A stretch of 34,701 bases of DNA from Rhodopirellula sp. (lineage in GTDB: Bacteria > Planctomycetota > Planctomycetia > Pirellulales > Pirellulaceae), in NCBI GenBank assembly GCA_002690925.1, contig NZGD01000018.1:1-34701 (forward strand), written 5' to 3'. Both the position numbers and the translations under genes were made by a program. Each line of letters begins with the position of its first letter. Within the stretch, counting starts at the first letter, position 1. This document shows, piece by piece, positions 33,019-34,701 of this stretch. The notes under the pieces are model-generated. The model had not been told where the DNA came from, ran no database searches, and saw only the letters and a list, made by a program, of their open reading frames with translations.

Positions 33019-34701
33019 CTACTCTGCGACGCTGGTCCAAACCGTGTGTCGCGACCGCTTGGCCTTGCTGGGTTTTGCGATTTTTTTGCTGGGCTTGTCG
33101 TACGACACGCTGCGTATAGGCCGTGCAGGACTGCTTGTTGATTCGGTCCAATCAGACAGGTCAGCCTCTCCGCTGGGCAGTGGTGGTGTTGCTGAAGGAA
33201 ATGGGTTGCGGGCGGGGGGAGGTGAAAAAGGATCCATAACAGGAGGTGGGGTGGTTTGGCTTTGCTGTCCGCGTTGGATCACACTTTCGTTGGGGCCGTA
33301 GGGCGGAGCATAGTCTGCGGGGGCTCGGATTGGCTCGGCCACCCCATAACTTCTCTTGAGTGATACGGGGTCAGGTTGACTCAGTCGAGAGTTTTGGCTG
33401 GGGATCATGGCTGTTGAATCAGCCGGTCGCTGCAGCCTCCAGCTGGCCGCATCGGTGGCGTCAGCAGACTCGGCCTTTTCACTTGGTGAAGTACTGTCGA
33501 CCTCAGGGGCATCGGGTGCCGCGGGCTTATTCAAAGTTGGACGCTGTATGGGAGCAAGGTCATTGGTAGGCGATGTTCCTGTTGCGGTTGGTGGGACGGC
33601 TGCTCCGGCAGCTGCAGGTGCGGCTGGAGGAGTCAGCGTCGGGGGTGGTCCCGTTAGTGGACTCAGGTTGGGGGTTGCCGGTTGAGCCCCGAGGGTTCTC
33701 GCTGGAGGAATGGTCGGAATAGGCATCGCTTGGTAGTCACCTGTCCCGGTGGCTCCCGTTTGTCCAATGCCGGAATACGGTGTTTGGCTAATGGGAGCCG
33801 GTTGAGCGTAGGTCGGGCCTTGGTTGTAACCAGGGACGGTATTGCAGGCGTTCGTACCGGGAGGGCAAGGACAGCCCGGTTGGCAGTTGTTGATCGGTGT
33901 ATTGTAGTTTGCTGGTAGCACTGTGGTAAACGGATTTCGCTGGACCTGTTGTTCATACGAGGTGCAAGGTTGTTGCACGGTCACCATGGTTCCCGTTGCA
34001 GGATTCATTGTGGTCACAGGTCGGTAATAGGTTACCGGTGCACGGTAGTACGAAGTTGTGTAACCAGTTCCGAACAACTTGTTGCAAAAACGACTGAGGC
34101 AGCCTTCGCGTTTGGGAGCTGGGGGCGATGCAGCGTAAGGCATCGGTGCAGGTGTCAGGACTGGAGGTGCTGTGATGGGAGGAGCCGTGATCGGTGGTCC
34201 TGAATAAGATTTGACAACGTTGGGCATGGCCGGTTGCAAGTCTTGTGGAACCGAGTAGGACTGCACCTGCGTTGGTGCCATGTAGCTCGCCTGTACGGAA
34301 CCACGTGTGGGTTGGCCGGTATAGACGGAGGGGTTATCAAAGTACGCAGGGCGTTGTGCTTGATAGGCGCCGTTCGAGATGGGCTGTGTGCTGGTCGATA
34401 CCGGGGCAACACCGTAGTAGGGAGTTGCTGCGGGTTGGTAGCTGCGAGCCGGTGTGGTGTACGTCACGCCTGGGACAGTCGAGACACCGGGGGCAACCGA
34501 GCCCATGCGCGTTACCGAACCTGTAGGGGTAACCGAACCTGCCACTCTCGCGGCATAGGCTGGTCCGCTTGTTGAGTAAGCCGGAGACACAGTGGAAGCC
34601 GGAGACGTAGCGTAAGCCGGAGACGCAGCGTAAGCAGGAGACGTAGTGTAGGCAGGAGGCGTGCTGTACTGTGGCGAGGTACCGTAAACAGGGACCGAAA
34701 C
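33019..34701 (-). CDS. Pro/Tyr/Thr-rich exported-type protein, 5' end beyond the window
   Basis: The frame is open from its stop at 33019 to the right edge, so at least 561 residues are seen and the N-terminus is missing. A GTG at 34590 is not likely the true start, because the repeat-rich coding sequence continues upstream of it. The visible N-terminal part consists of six-residue SPAY-type repeats. Next come Pro/Tyr/Gln/Thr-rich low-complexity stretches and a block KREGCLSRFCNKLFGTGY followed by YYRPVTTMNPATGTMVTVQQ. After that comes a Cys-rich segment (NNCQPGCPCPPGTNAC). A long Ala/Pro/Thr region and a basic tail (KPSKKIAKPSKAKRSRHT) end the protein. This composition is characteristic of planctomycete cell-surface or envelope proteins. 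The exact function is unknown. Confidence 0.8.
   Translation of the reverse strand, partial: VSVPVYGTSPQYSTPPAYTTSPAYAASPAYATSPASTVSPAYSTSGPAYAARVAGSVTPTGSVTRMGSVAPGVSTVPGVTYTTPARSYQPAATPYYGVAPVSTSTQPISNGAYQAQRPAYFDNPSVYTGQPTRGSVQASYMAPTQVQSYSVPQDLQPAMPNVVKSYSGPPITAPPITAPPVLTPAPMPYAASPPAPKREGCLSRFCNKLFGTGYTTSYYRAPVTYYRPVTTMNPATGTMVTVQQPCTSYEQQVQRNPFTTVLPANYNTPINNCQPGCPCPPGTNACNTVPGYNQGPTYAQPAPISQTPYSGIGQTGATGTGDYQAMPIPTIPPARTLGAQPATPNLSPLTGPPPTLTPPAAPAAAGAAVPPTATGTSPTNDLAPIQRPTLNKPAAPDAPEVDSTSPSEKAESADATDAASWRLQRPADSTAMIPSQNSRLSQPDPVSLKRSYGVAEPIRAPADYAPPYGPNESVIQRGQQSQTTPPPVMDPFSPPPARNPFPSATPPLPSGEADLSDWTESTSSPARPIRSVSYDKPSKKIAKPSKAKRSRHTVWTSVAE
34579..34668 (-). repeat. In-frame 18-bp coding repeat (SPAY-type hexapeptides)
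   Basis: On the minus strand, successive 18-base units encode STPPAY, TTSPAY, AASPAY, ATSPAS and TVSPAY. Because 18 is a multiple of three, copy-number changes would keep the reading frame. The repeats lie at the window edge and may extend a little further as GTSPQY. Confidence 0.8.

Noticed and set aside
32747..33151. 134-codon minus-strand frame upstream of polX
   Set aside because: It overlaps the 3' end of the Pro-rich protein gene in another frame and has no recognisable features.

Overview
The window looks like chromosomal DNA of a planctomycete, probably Pirellulales (Rhodopirellula relatives). I infer this from gene content and protein style, not from a database search. The pointers are a Pro/Tyr-rich exported protein with Cys-rich blocks, a small exported protein with a PDGGT...LGG signature, a PhoD-like exported phosphatase, an AAA+ protein with a C-terminal zinc ribbon, a FixJ-like regulator, loose operon structure and many GTG/TTG starts. 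I see no rRNA, tRNA, CRISPR, integrase or intact transposase.

Layout. 1-71: a 16-bp tandem repeat running off the left edge. 129-5836 (minus): PhoD-like phosphatase, MutL, HtrA-type protease. 6264-8096 (plus): GlgC, then a wrecked GGDEF domain carrying an expanded 20-bp repeat. 8355-11418 (plus): a FixJ-like regulator with an unusual receiver, and an AAA+ ATPase. 11441-13921 (minus): an MMPL/RND transporter, starting 17 bp from a divergent PMT/ArnT-like glycosyltransferase (13939), which overlaps an unknown acidic protein (15369). 16149-17068 (minus): a hot-dog thioesterase and a membrane protein with an ATGA overlap. 17695-20540 (plus): exported MsrA, the PDGGT protein, and a Tat-exported sugar-isomerase-like TIM barrel. 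20700-21047 (minus): an orphan HPt protein. 21513-23593 (plus): the two halves of a Tm-1-type protein as adjacent genes. 23701-27416 (minus): a 4-hydroxyproline catabolic cluster with a MoaD-like protein at its 3' end. 27839-30513 (plus): a HEAT-like protein with a dead metallopeptidase motif, a BON protein and a tiny His-rich membrane protein. 30605-32332 (minus): PolX. 33019-34701 (minus): the Pro-rich exported protein, cut by the window edge.

The clearest functional unit is the minus-strand block 27416 to 23701. An epimerase, a D-amino-acid oxidase-type flavoenzyme and a DHDPS-type lyase/deaminase would take trans-4-hydroxy-L-proline to alpha-ketoglutarate semialdehyde. The last enzyme of that pathway, a semialdehyde dehydrogenase, is not in the window. 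The Tm-1-like and TIM-barrel genes form a second clear pair.

The most notable sequence-level observations are four. First, the GGDEF pseudogene: removing two of its three 20-bp repeat units restores the downstream reading frame. Second, a peptidase-like protein in which both histidines of HExxH have been replaced. Third, several perfect or near-perfect short tandem duplications at gene boundaries. Fourth, a MoaD-like protein ending in Gly-Gly attached to the hydroxyproline cluster. No clearly new defence or mobile system was found.
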